From Pomacea canaliculata (taxonomy: Eukaryota > Mollusca > Gastropoda > Architaenioglossa > Ampullariidae): DNA of 64,000 bases. Below, piece by piece: positions 22,990 through 34,849 of the stretch; position 1 is the stretch's first letter; every line of letters begins with the position of its first letter. The translations under genes were made by a program, and so were the position numbers. Where the stretch lies: contig NC_037596.1 in the NCBI RefSeq assembly GCF_003073045.1, positions 15,710,550-15,774,549 of the forward strand, given 5' to 3'. The notes under the pieces are model-generated. The model saw only the letters and a program-made list of their open reading frames with translations. It was not told the origin of the DNA and ran no database searches.

Positions 22990-25540
22990 TGCACGCGCAG
23001 CGCGATCTGCGATCGAGAGATAAGCAAAACCATGTTACCGCCACATCTGTAACTCAACCGTCCCCATCAAGATTGAACCATGACATGAATATTCATGACT
23101 ATCAAGACTTCGTTTGCTAAAAATAGATTTACACGGTGCGTGTTTGTAATTATAATTATATTTGAGATTAAACTTTTGATTATCAGAGTGTCAAAAATGT
23201 TAATATATAAACTGTTATAATTCATATGTTCATCGATCAGTATAAGAAATTTTGTCAAAAGCGATTATAATTAGCAAATTGGAGACAAATCTAAAGAAAC
23301 TACACTAGACACATGGGCTTAGCTCTGATCTGAACGAAAATATGAACTTAATATAAAATTAAAAACAAAAATCAAACTGAGCTTTTAAGTAAGGACTATC
23401 ATGATTTGTCTCTCATTAAAAAAATAATATCCACATATCAGAATGTGTTACTGTTAGTGAAGCAGAGTGTTAGTCTGGAATTATGAGGCGTTGGTAGTAG
23501 AGTAAAATTCTTCTGACAAATGGAAAACTCCTTTAGACCCACTTTGACGAATATTTATCTAGTTCTTATTGAGGAAACTGTGACTTTGTGGAAACTTGCT
23601 TAAACAGGTTATAAGGAACATGAAATATTAGAAGAGTATCAGCTTAAGCCAAGTTTTTAAGTGGAATTCATAGTGGAACTATTTTAGGTCCAACAAGATG
23701 ATTCAGTTGAGTATTATGGGCAGTGGTCTAAAAGATTATGGTCGAGTCAACTTAATTCAAATCGACTCGTAGCCATCTCTACTTCCCTAACTTACGAGGT
23801 TCGGCAAGCGTTGTGCCTTTCGCTCCCCTTAACCAGCTATCGATAAGTTTCGGTCACGGCCCTTTAACATTCCGTATCAAAGGATAAAATTCACGACAGA
23901 ATAAAATCGGTTAGCATGTGAAGGTCCAAAGTTTGTTGCGGGTATTATTATCTTCATCTATGAGGTCTCATACTTTGACGCGGGGCCATGGCCATATTTT
24001 GTCAGCTAGTTGAAACGATAAGTAGGTTAGAAAGTGGGTGTGTATATTTATCATCCTGTCTTACGAATCACAAGCTTTACTTCCATAGTTAACTAAACGA
24101 GAAAATATATAATTTGTGTAACTATTTCCGCTTGTTTGATGGCAAACATTGAGTACCAGGCATTGATCGTGACCTAAGGTTGTTCAGACCGACGTTTAAT
24201 AACAACTTTCCGACACGAACAGTGGGTGAGTATTTGATATGTTTCTTTGCTCAGTACAAAATACGCCACTAGAGGTAAAATGTCCATATCGCACAAATCT
24301 GAAACAAGGAAACTTTAAATAACCAAAAGGAGAACACGAGTGCAACATGTTTTTCTTTGTGACCTTATGATTCCCAAAATATGAGTATATTATTATGCTT
24401 AATTTTGGAGATTTTAACCGTTAAACATCAGAATTCCAACTTGTCTCTAGGAAAGCAGAAGAAAATTACTATCTTACACTTCACAGTTCTGTTACATGCT
24501 AGTAGTATTTGTAACAGGTAGTGTGACTCAGTTCAGTAAATCTCTGCATGTCTTCCAGTCAAGTGAAGAAACATCGCTCAGGTTCTCATGCCTAAGAATG
24601 GATTCTCGGCCAGAATCTGAAAAAAAACTCATTTTGAAATAAACTCAATCTGATTCCGGACTGTTCCCACATCTCAGCGCAACTCGGGTGGGTGTTATCA
24701 AGGGTAATTAATACGATCACAATTAATAAGATCCCCCTGTAGACAGAAGATACCCGAGTGTTTTCACCCCTCTAGCTGGCGTACAACACGAAAGAAGTGT
24801 CGTCGTGTTTATCAGTAATATGTCTGTCTAACCAGCACAAGCTGTCAAGGAATACAGGAAGTGGTAACATAGTCGGCATCACCTGCACGTGTCTGCGTAT
24901 TAACATCAATTGTAGTGGTTTAACAGAAGGTTTACAGTGTGTTATCAGGGAAGAGAATTCAATAAGGTGAATATGCATGTTTGAGGTCGAAAGTGGACTA
25001 CGATTAATCTAAGTATGTTTTCTTCTCATATTTATCTGTTTTTGAACACAGTGTGAAAGTTATCATTGGAGAGTTATAGCTGCCAGTTGACAGTTAAACT
25101 TTATATACGCAAAGACAACAACTCTATTGAAGGTCTGACTGTTTTATTTTCATTTTTCTCTGGGTTCGTGTGTTTAAGTATTTTAAGTGTCTCTTTTGCT
25201 AAGAATTTATACGATTATTTGGGAATTAATACATGCAAATATCGAGTATGGTTGTAAAGCACTTTGACTTGTTAGCAAAGTTAAACGAGGTCTTTCTTAA
25301 TCAAAAACGTGAAGCCCATGGGCAGATCTTTTGTTTTGTAATGAGAAAAAATTGTGAAGGGAAACACAGTTTAAATTCAAGTAGAAAAGTGTATTGAATT
25401 TACTTTTCTTCGCAAATTGTTGAATGTGGCAAGAATTCTAGTGTTAAAAATAATTACACAGCATAAAGCAAATACTCCTTCATATGCTATAAGAATTATG
25501 TAATAAAAATATTTTTTTTATCTTGCATTAAATTACATTT
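22990..25540. other. Interval between gene C and gene F with no recognised gene
   Basis: AT-rich sequence with no family exon, transposase or RNA gene that I can support. Any membrane exon of gene C should lie here. A hydrophobic frame at about 25,130-25,210 has no acceptor or donor in the right phase. A 5'-UTR acceptor for gene F (TTTTTTCAG) ends at 25,546. Confidence 0.4.
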
Positions 25541-25597
25541 TTTCAGGTGGAGCATTTAGAAGTAACCATCTACCACCGCAGTTCATACATTGCAAAA

Positions 25598-28500
25598 ATG
25601 GGGAAAATGGTGTGGTTGACTTTCATATGTGCTCTTGTTCCCAAAGGTAAGCTTATGCAGTGGATTAAACGCTTCATGCTGTTGAAATAAATTTTAAGTT
25701 TTTTAGTTTTGCGTTTTAAGAAAGGGACCACAAAGGCGTTTCTATGTTTTGTTGTTTTGTTCTTCTTCTTGTTCTTTTGTTCTTCTTTTTGCCACTCTTT
25801 TTCTTTTGGTTCGAGCAATGGTTTTGGAGGCGAGATGACTGAACCAGTCACGTAAAAAGCACATATTGAGCAGCAGACAGGTCGTCGATTTAGTCAGGAG
25901 TGAAATGGATAGCTTACCACGTATACAGCTGGTGTACAAAAGCAACATTACATCTGTTTGCTAACAAAATCTATAACAGAATTTAAAAAAAACACAAATA
26001 TTTTATTTACTTACGACACAAAATGTTAAGGCTGTAGCTTCTCTTAAATTAATACAAAGAAGTGATAAGATAAGAGCAGCTTTTACTCTAAAGATTACAT
26101 TGGCAATGAATATTTGTGTTAATACATTGTTGTCTGGATGATCAATATCAATAGTCTTCTTATTATTATTTGAAAAATGTAATTTGTGAAGTTTACTCTT
26201 ATGAAGTTTTTACCAGTTTAAGCCTCACAAGTGTTTATTCTTGTTTCTTTAAATTAAAGATTACATAAAATGAAGAATAAGATATGTACGTTCGAATCTG
26301 ATGAAAGATATATATAATTACTACTTATGTAATGTTCAGTATTTTATGTGCGTGTGTGCGTGTTGGTGTATGTGTGTGAGGGATTTTTTCTCTTGTGTTC
26401 TTTGCAGGGAACACAGAAACAAGCTGCGATGTATCTGAAACGAACGTTTTAAAATGTAATTTTTCTACAAATGTGAACGCCACGCAAACAGCCTTTTCAG
26501 TTTATTTTCAGATGGACAATATAGATAAGGGTACAATGTTATTTATATACTCGCTATAATTTAAATAGAAACAACTTTAGCCATTGCCTATATCAGATTG
26601 GATTGTTGCGGAGATGTTAAAACTTTTAAGTTACCTGTGTAAGGACAAACAACAACTCGCATTTTGCTATTGTGTATATATGTGCATACCTTTACTGTTG
26701 ATTGTGACACTTTTAATGAGATATATTTTTATATTGTCGATGGTCTAATCCAGTGATGCCCAACCTTTTTCTGCCTGCGGGGCATACACATTTCCGACAT
26801 GCGTGTCACGGGCCGCTTCACCGCAAAAATACAAAAAACAAAGAGAAAAAAAATAGAGCAGATACCATTTTTATTAGAAACAAGTTCTCATCATCATCAT
26901 CATTCCTTGTTACTCCTCAAGGAGCATAGGGCTGCAACAACACCTCGCCAGGGAACCCAGTGTTGGGCAGCCTTCCTCAGTTGGGCCCATGTGGTTCCGG
27001 CAGCCTTTGCCTCGCTCTCTACTGATCTTCTCCAAGTCTGTTTTGGCCTCCCAACTTTCCTCTTCCCCTGCGGGTTCCAGTCAAGTGCCTGCCTGGCAAT
27101 GGTGTCAGCTGGTTTGTGCAGGGTGTGTCCTATCCAGCCCCACTTGCGCTTTTTGATGTCTTGACTAGTGACATTCTGGTTAGTTCTTTCCCACAGGCTG
27201 CTGTTGGAGATCCTCTCAGGCCATCTTATTCTCAAAATATGGCATTGATAGATGCCCCTACGTAGGGATAAATACTTCTTCTTCCTTTTTCCGTTTTATT
27301 AGGTCTTTTTTATTCCTAAATGCTGATTTCCTGCACTGTGGGCAGAAGTTTCGCGGGCCGGATGGCACCGCGTCGCGGACCAGATATGGCCCGCAGGCCG
27401 TAGGTTTAGCATCCCTGGTCTAATCTAAAAATCAACAGCAAAAATATTAATAATGTCTAGATTATGTTTCACACGACCTTATTTTACGCTTGTTAAGGAT
27501 CTGTGTTTCAACAAGTAGAATGCTCTTTTTGCACAAAATGCAAGCCGTAAAGAGAATGTGAAGTGTTTGATTTGCAATGTTTTGCACAGAGCTGCTGGTT
27601 GACTGTGTATGGCTGAATAACAACCTTAGTTGCCTCAACCAAGAGGGCATTGGTGTCAAGCAAGAGGTTTCGGAAACTGCTGAAATCAGTTTGCCAACAC
27701 GATTCGTAAGTGCAAATGGAACGTACAGATGTCAACTTGAGGGCCTCGAACATAAACAAGGAACACCCTGTCAGTTTGATGAAACAAAAGACGAGATCCA
27801 AAACAATCAGTTTAACGGATCAATCGACGAAAATCCTCCTAATGACAAAGGTAAATGTCAATATTTATCTTAGAAACCTTGAACTCGCTGCGCCTTTGTG
27901 ACAAAGACAGATGGCCAATTTCTCTATGATTAGTTTATTTTTAAAACAGTATTTATTGCAATAATTAGTCTCACCTTGACTACTGTGATAAATAGTTGTA
28001 CTTTTACACTGGTTGGACTACAAATGTAACCATCCTCTGAGGCCACATGATGACACCAGTCACATCAATGGACATATTGAGCAGCAGAGCGGTCGTCGAT
28101 TTACTCAGGAGTGAAATGGATAGCTTACCACATAGACAGCTGGTGTACAAAAGCAACATTGTGTCCATTTGCCAAGTAAAAGCTATAACAGAATTAAAAA
28201 AAAACACAAATATTTTATTTACTTACGACACAAAATGTTAAGGATGCAGCTTCTCTTAAATTAATATGTGACCCTGTACGAAATGACTCATAAGTCGGAA
28301 ATTTCAGATTTGCCGAATAGCATATTTTTAAAACGTTTAGGCTCTGAACTTTTTTTTTTTTTTTGACACATAAGTTGTTCTCTTAGTCTTAACATTGAGT
28401 GAGTTAGAAACGTTTGAAGTGTGAAAGTACGAAGGCGGCCATTTTGAGAAAATCGGCTTCAAAAATTAACGTCAAGACGGCCGACCGGGTTTGTTTACAC

Positions 28501-31500
28501 CTAAACCTTTGCAAACAAATCTTTCCGTCGTTAAATATTTGAATCGTTCTTGAAGAAGCTAAGCATACAGACTGCTGGCCTTCTGGCAAGGTATAGCACG
28601 ATGAGGTTATGACAGGGAAACAGTATCGAAACAGCGTTTGAATTTCGTCTGACATTGGTACGAATCGCAGTAGGGTACCTCGATTAAAAAGTATATAAAG
28701 TCAATTTCTAACTTTAATTTTAACATAGCAGTGTATTTTCCTGTTAGTTTAATACTCAAGGAATCTATTTTTAAAGAGAAGTCAAACTGCACAAATTGAC
28801 CCCTGTCACCTTTCGGACCATCTAGTACAAAACATGCTCCGCGCGACTTAAAGGGTTACTCAAGAGTTGGATAAGGCTGTGGCGACGGTCAAACGTTTCA
28901 AAACTATATTTAGTTACAATGACATAGCACGAGAGCAATACAGGAGAAATAAAGGATTCGTTTCTCGCTTAATTACCACTTATTAGCACTATTTCGGTTG
29001 CCGATGTTTATAAACATTGAAAAAATCTAGTGAAATCGACCTTTGTGTCCTTCCGCCGTGTAATCGCGATAGCTTCCCGAGTTGGTCAAGCAGACGAGTT
29101 TCCTTGTGACGTCAGACTCGGAAGGACCTGTCGTCATTGCGAAGATTTGATGTCATTTTATTGTATGACGCACTCTGTGTGTAAGGCTTGTAAGGCTCTG
29201 TCTGTCGGAAACTGATGAAAGGAAAATTTTGAATCTTTTTCCATCTTTTCGTGGCAATCGGGTGCAGCACATTCTCGAGGCATGGTTTTCACTATGGAAA
29301 CCACACGTCATAGGGTCACGTGACGGAGAACGAGACTTCGTGGAAGTATGGACGTGCGTTTATGGACTGATGTCTTTATGCCGAGACTCACTCTCGGCCT
29401 CTTGCGAAGTGATCCGCGGTCAGTCTCGGCGAACCAGAGCATGATCGTACTTCCGGAAGAGCAGCGCGAAAATGGAATTTAATGAGACGTTTGATATCAA
29501 CAATATAATTACCGAAGTGCATTGCTTGTGTGCACTATTAACCAGTCTTGTATATATTTAGAACACAGAAGTATTTGCTTCACTAGTCTGAAATCTTTTG
29601 CATGAAATAATAAATAATATGAATCGCATTTAAACTTCTAGATCTAGAATCATGAATTAAGTGTTCGCTTATATGCTTCACCTCGTCTCTCGCTTTTATG
29701 TAAAATCCGGTATTTTGTGGTGCTTTCAGGATGATGATTGAGGGGTGTGTGAGCTTCAAGGATATCAATGGTAATAGTGAAACATAAAATATAAAATTGT
29801 ATGAGCTGATAGACTAAAACACAACAATAATGACAAATCAAAGAGAAAATGGAACATCAATTTAGCTATTTTCTATTCTTGATTTTAAATCTATAATACT
29901 GGTTTACAGCAGACGACACATTGTAAATCATCTGTGTTGGCGTAGGGGTGTGTGCACTGAAAGCACTGATGTTGATCTAGGCCTATTCATATACAACGAG
30001 TTTTTTAAAACAATAAGACGAATATTTAATCAATTTAATCAACTTAATCAATTTAATTTAATCAATCATATTTAATCACTTCTGAAGTGATCTACTGAAA
30101 AATTAATGAATGACGCGATTATTAATAACTAAATTTTTGTTTTAATGGGGATATCTTCCGCTATGTGAAAATTGTCTAAGCCTTATAGTCGCGATCTAAA
30201 ACATGTACAGGACAAAGAAGAGTTAGAGGTAAACAATAAGATAAGTACCTTTTTCAATGCATTCTTCTTCAAAGTGCCTTGAACAAATCTTGGCTGTCAA
30301 TGGCTTGAAACTTTTGTCTGAACCAGCACCTGCGCGTTTCTTTATTGCTGTTACTCTTGCAGACTTTGCTGACATAGTCATTGAAGTCATTCGCTAGCTA
30401 AACCATGGTAAGCTTAACCGGAAGTTTTGAGCACCCGAGCCTCGTTCTAGCAGTTAAGTGAAAATAATCGTCTGCCATCGCTCCAGGGGATCTAAGTTCG
30501 TGGTGGAAGCAAAAAAAAAAAAAGAGTCCTATGTCATTTCTCTTATTAAACACAACACTACTAAAAACCTTCAACGTTTTCCCCATGAACACATATAAAT
30601 AGACGAGATTCAAATTTATCCTACTCTTTACACGATTCTAAGCAGTTTTATTTTGCCTTAGGAACCCCCATAAGACTCATTTCGTCGTGGAGGGTCACAT
30701 TTAGAGGAGAGAAATTTTAGAGCAGCATTCACTCCAAAGTGGCATTGGCAATGCATATTTGTGTAAATACATTCTTGTCTCGATGATCAATATCAATGAT
30801 CTTTTAATTATTATTTACAAATTGTAATTTGTGAAGTTTACTCTTATGTAGATTTACTTAAAGCTTATACTTCACAAGTGTTTATTCTTGTCTCCTTAAA
30901 ATAAAATATTACATAAAATGGAGAATAAGATATGTACTTTTGAATCTGATGAAAGATACCAATAACTGCTATTTAGGTAATATTGCGTATGTTATGTGCT
31001 TGTGTGTGATTTCTTTCGTGTTCTTTGCAGGGAACACAGAAACAAGCTGCGATGTATCTGAAACGAACGTTTTAAAATGTAATTTTTCTACAAATGTGAA
31101 CACCACGCAAACAGACTTTTCAGTTTATTTTCAGTTGGACAATATCAATGAAGGTACACTGTTATTTATATGCTCCACTTCATTTAAATAGAAACAATTT
31201 TAGCCATATGTTTATATCACTTGGGATTTTTTCAGATTTTGACAGTCTTAAGTTTCCTGTATAAGTAGCAAAAACGACTTGCCTTTTGCTATTGTGTGTG
31301 TGTTTATATATATATATGCATACCTCTACTGTTGACTGTGACACCTTGAACGGGATATTTTGTGAAATCGTCGATGAAATATTATAAAAATAAACGACAC
31401 CAAAAACAATAATGTCTAGATTGTGTTTCACAATATCCCATATTATGCTTGTTTATTAAGGAACTGTGTTTCAACAAGTAGATTGCTTTTTTGCTCAAAA

Positions 31501-34246
31501 GGCAAGCCTTAAAGAGAAGTGTTTGATTTGCAACGATTTGCAATATTTTGCACAGAGCTGTTGGTTGACTGTGCATGGCTGAATCACAACCTTAGTTGCC
31601 TCAACCAAGAGGGCATTGATGTCAAGCAAGAGGTTTCGGAAACTGCTGAAATCAGTTTACCAACACGATTCGTAAGTGCAAATGGAACGTACAGATGTCA
31701 ACTTGAGGGCCTCGAACATAAACAAGGAACACCCTGTCAGTTTGATGAAACAAAAGACGAGATCCAAAACAATCAGTTTAACGGATCAATCGACCAAAAT
31801 CCTCATAATGACAAAGGTAAATGTCAATATTTATCTTAGAAACATTGAACTCGCTGTGCCTTTGTGACAAAGACAGATGGCCAATTTCTCTATGATTAGT
31901 TTATTTTTAAAACAGTATTTATTGCAATAATTAGTCTCACCTTGACTACTGTGATAAATAGTTGTACTTTTACACTGGATGGACTACAAATGTAACCATC
32001 CTCTGAGGCCACATGATGACACCAGTCAATGGACATATCTGATCAAAGATACCTATAATTACTACTTATGTAATGTTCAGTATTTTATGTGCGCGCGTGT
32101 GTGCGTGTGTGTGTGTGTGTGTGTGTGAGGGATTTTTCCTCTCGTGTTCTTTGCAGGGAACACAGAAACAAGCTGCGATGTATCTGAAACAAACGTCTTA
32201 AAATGTAACTTTTCTACAAATGTGAACGCCACGCAAACAGCCTTTTCAGTTTATTTTCAGATCTACAATATAGATAAAGGTACACTGTTATTTATATACT
32301 CGCTATCATTTAAATAGAAACAATTTTATCCATTGTCTATATCAGATGGGATTGTTGTGGAGATGTTAAAACTTTTAAGTTACCAGTGTAAGGAGAAACA
32401 ACAACTCGCATTTTGCTATTGTGTAAATATGTGCTTACCTTTACTGTTTATTGTTAGACATTTAATGAGATATATTTTGATATTGTCGATGGTCTAAGAT
32501 AAAAATCAACTGCAAAAATATTAATAATGTGTAGATTATGTTTCACACGACCTTATTTGATGCTTGTTAAGGAACTGTGTTTCAACAAGTAGAATGCTCT
32601 TTGCTCAAAAAGCAAGCCTTAAAGAGAATGTCAAGTGTTTGATTTGCAATGTTTTGCGCAGAGCTGTTGGTTTACTGTGCATGGCTGAATCACAACCTTA
32701 GTTGCCTCAACAAAGAGGGCTTTGATGTTAAGCAAGAGGTTTCGGAAACTGCTGAAATCAGTTTACCAACACGATTCGTAAGTGCAAATGGAACATACAG
32801 ATGCAATCTTGGGCTCGAACATGGAAAACCCAGTCAGGTTGATGAAAGGAAAGACGAGATCCAGAACAATCAGTTTAACGGACCCATCCATGAAAATCCT
32901 CCTAATGACAAAGGTAAATGTCAATTTTTATCTTAGAAACCTTGAACTCGCAGCGCATTTGTGACAAAAAACAGATGGCCAATCTCTGTGATTACTTTAA
33001 CTTTAGAACAGTATTTATTGCAATAATTAGTCTCAGCTTGACTACTGTGATAAATAGTTGTACTGTTACACTGATTGGACTACAAATGTAACCATCCTCT
33101 TATACGTTTGGACGACATGGACTACTTTGAAAGGGCCGCACCCTGTATAATGTAACGGATTGATTGCCTAAGAATTTACGACCATTGCAGTAAAAAGAGT
33201 AATTAAACTTTGTCTAGCAATCGGACGGAATTAAGAATTTAGATTCAATTTATATCAATAAAGATAATAAATTAAGTTATATCAACTCCACCTACACCAT
33301 AAAACTTCATTGATGATATATATAGAGAGAGATACATAATCTGTAGAAATTATATAGCACGTGTATTACCTACATTGTAAAACAATGTTCATGAATAAAT
33401 ATTTTATTCAGCAGCATGCAACTGTATTCTGTGGATTGTTGGTGGTGTTTCTAGTGCTGTCGCTATCTGCATATTAGGCCTAATCATCATGGTTACGTAC
33501 ATGCATGTACAAAAAAGTTAGTACAATTCTTTTTGTGTAAATAAACAAATATATAATCACACTGCAGTAATGCTTCAAAACTTAATGCCTTTTAAAACTT
33601 CACAGATTAGCACTCTTGGTTTTCCATTGTAGAATGTTTTGTTAACTAAATTTCGTCATTAAGAAGTGTGAGAAAAATCTGCAAAAGAACAATTTTATCG
33701 TTAAAGAATTAAGTTTCGAGTTAATGAATTTCTGATACATCAATTGGTTTTTCTTAAAATTAAAGATAAAATATAAGCGTTATTTTTGTTTGTTTAAGGA
33801 TCAGGAAAATCTAAAATGTAAGTATTATTTGACTGTTTTACGAAATATTATAAACAAAGATACAATAACTTTGGTCTCTGGAATAATAATTGACAAATGA
33901 TGAATATGTGTACAATAAACTATGCATACATTTGCTTGAAAACCGACGAATGCATTATAAACGCAAGAGCACATATACTTGGGCTAATATTTACATACTC
34001 TTTCATGTAGTTATATTCTTATGCACAGATAGATGGACTCATTTTTTTATTGCCTTCTTTGTATGTAGTAGATTCTTTGATTCAGCGTGCATTTGTATAT
34101 ATCTCTTTCCTTAAAATTTCCTTTGTTTCAGAACAAATATAACTGAAGTATGTTACCGCTTGTCTACTGACAGGAATGGCGAAAATGATCCTTTGGTTGA
34201 CCATGAGTTATCAAGGTCACGCGAAGAGGAAAGCACCGATCTGTGA
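25598..34246 (+). CDS. Gene F: type 1 membrane receptor with three tandem split Ig-like domains
   Basis: Ten exons make a 476-residue frame: 25598-25646, 26408-26530, 27590-27850, 31031-31153, 31556-31816, 32157-32279, 32662-32913, 33412-33516, 33799-33817, 34132-34246. The signal peptide is MGKMVWLTFICALVPK. Three Ig-like domains follow (17-144, 145-272, 273-397), each with a 41-codon front half (LKCNFSTNVNATQ or NTTQ) and an 84-87 codon back half (GTYRC). The membrane segment (IVGGVSSAVAICILGLIIMV) is at about 405-424 and a tail of about 50 residues ends STDL, a possible class I PDZ ligand. The third back half has lost the cysteine of the TPC motif. All ectodomain junctions are phase 1, so any domain could be skipped without a frameshift. 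Introns 2 and 3 carry transposons. AATAAA lies at 34817. Confidence 0.82.
26751..27417. mobile_element. hAT element carrying a LINE 3' end, in a gene F intron
   Basis: The terminal sequences CAGTGATGCCCAACC and GGTTTAGCATCCCTG are inverted repeats, flanked by perfect 8-bp target duplications GTCTAATC (26743-26750 and 27418-27425). This is diagnostic of a hAT insertion. No hAT transposase is present; most of the interior is a reversed LINE fragment. The homologous position in unit c is empty, so it inserted after unit duplication. Confidence 0.9.
26887..27235 (-). mobile_element. LINE 3'-terminal coding fragment nested in the hAT element
   Basis: The minus-strand frame reads RIRWPERISNSSLWERT, then WGWIGHTLHKPADTIARQAL, then GKRKVGRPKQTWRR. 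This is the C-terminal region that follows the reverse transcriptase in many non-LTR elements (RRW.WIGH.LR...GKR..GRPK.TWRR). It ends in a (CAT)n run at 26,888-26,903, which is an ATG-repeat tail on the element's own strand. The open frame is about 111 codons. It is a 5'-truncated insertion, not a host gene. Confidence 0.88.
28050..31990 (+). repeat. Gene F internal tandem unit b
   Basis: The second copy contains exons 31031-31153 and 31556-31816. It is enlarged by the 2.4 kb transposon 28267-30699, which interrupts the intronic segment shared with unit a: CTCTTAAATTAAT before it, and GCAGCATTCACTCC (matching unit a's GCAGCTTTTACTCT) after it. Confidence 0.85.
28267..30699. mobile_element. 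2.4 kb DNA transposon with TGTGACCC inverted termini
   Basis: The left end TGTGACCCTGTACGAAATGA and the right end (reverse complement TGTGACCCTCCACGACGAAA) form inverted repeats of about 28 nt. The element splits the intronic sequence that unit b of gene F shares with unit a, which fixes both borders. No transposase is recognisable; one 61-codon frame at 29,030-29,215 has a CRHCEDLMSFYC motif of unknown meaning. A hairpin GCCGAGACTC...GGC lies near 29,380. A second, partial copy is at 19,017-19,421. Target duplication is unclear. Confidence 0.8.
32030..33100 (+). repeat. Gene F internal tandem unit c
   Basis: The third and shortest copy has exons 32157-32279 and 32662-32913. A (GT)n run (about 32,100-32,127) precedes the acceptor. 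The site equivalent to unit a's hAT insertion is empty (GATGGTCTAAGATAAAAATC near 32,490). The intron after 32,913 also resembles the intron after the single Ig domain of gene G (the stretch with GGACGA...CACCCTG..TAATG), so unit c is the one most like the ancestral last domain. Confidence 0.8.
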
Positions 34247-34816
34247 TACTAAACTATTGTCAATACATTTTTGTGTACTGACTGATACACATCCTTCAAC
34301 AACCACTCTCATGCCCAAAGGTTCAACAGTGTCAGCGGTTATATCTACATCTCAACGCAGGAGTACAGGAGAGGTGTGGTAGTGTCTTCTAATAATATTA
34401 AAATTTATTTCTCCCAGGCTTACCACGGTTATGAAAACAATGCCAACAATTAAGAAAATGTCTGTAAACACTGCATTTCGACAATTTGTTGTTATTCCAC
34501 ATGTTTATTAACTTTGAAATTAGCGCTGTTTCTTTGTGCTTTGCTTTTAGTATGATTTAAATTGTAATTTTGCTAGTCCCTTAATTTCTTCTCCCATTCA
34601 CTATATATAGTCATTTGCTGGTTTTTTTGGTTGTGCATTTTACTGTTTGTTTGTTTGTAGCCATTTATTCTTCTCAGTGCATTGAAAATGTACTTCAAGA
34701 AATAATAATAATAACAAAAACAACAATAACAATAACAATAATACTTTTAGCAAAAGTTCTGCTTTAATAAGCTGTTTAGCAATTTTTCCCCATCAGAATG
34801 GTCACACTATTTTTTT

Positions 34817-34841
34817 AATAAAACTCTCCTTGCAAAATAAA
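34817..34841 (+). terminator. Polyadenylation signals of gene F
   Basis: Two AATAAA hexamers (34817-34822 and 34836-34841) lie 571-590 nt after the TGA stop of gene F, in AT-rich sequence. Confidence 0.6.
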
Positions 34842-34849
34842 CAGCATGA

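Larger units (their letters stand above)
13090..22990 (+). repeat. Segmental duplication, copy 1 (mate at 38,250-47,720)
   Basis: Collinear similarity with 38,250-47,720 is visible in many anchors. Examples are the membrane-exon region of gene B against the relic at 38,8xx, CACTTGTAGCACAACTATGG against the 38,96x version, the LINE pieces at 17.2 and 39.4/41.1 kb, the first exons of genes C and D with their upstream 500 nt, the linker exons, and the mariner relics. Insertions and deletions distinguish the copies. Divergence looks well above allelic levels. Confidence 0.85.
25850..27990 (+). repeat. Gene F internal tandem unit a
   Basis: This is the first of three copies of a unit holding an Ig front-half exon, an intron, a back-half exon and flanking intron. 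The intronic segment 25,860-26,060 (TATTGAGCAGCAGACAGG...) recurs at 28,070-28,260. Exon and intron similarity are comparably high, which points to recent duplication or gene conversion. This unit uniquely carries the hAT element 26751-27417. Confidence 0.85.

Noticed and set aside
25066-25257. Hydrophobic frame as a membrane exon of gene C
   Set aside because: The hydrophobic segment has no acceptor in the required phase and no basic residues or donor after it; it is probably AT-rich chance.
26900-27235. 111-codon minus-strand frame as a host gene
   Set aside because: Its motifs (WIGHTLHKP, GKRKVGRPKQTWRR) are those of the C-terminal part of a LINE polyprotein, and it sits inside a hAT element in an intron.
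31031-32913. Units b and c of gene F as separate genes
   Set aside because: No signal-peptide exon or start precedes either unit, the spacing between b and c is only about 340 nt, and the phases join directly to the shared membrane exon.
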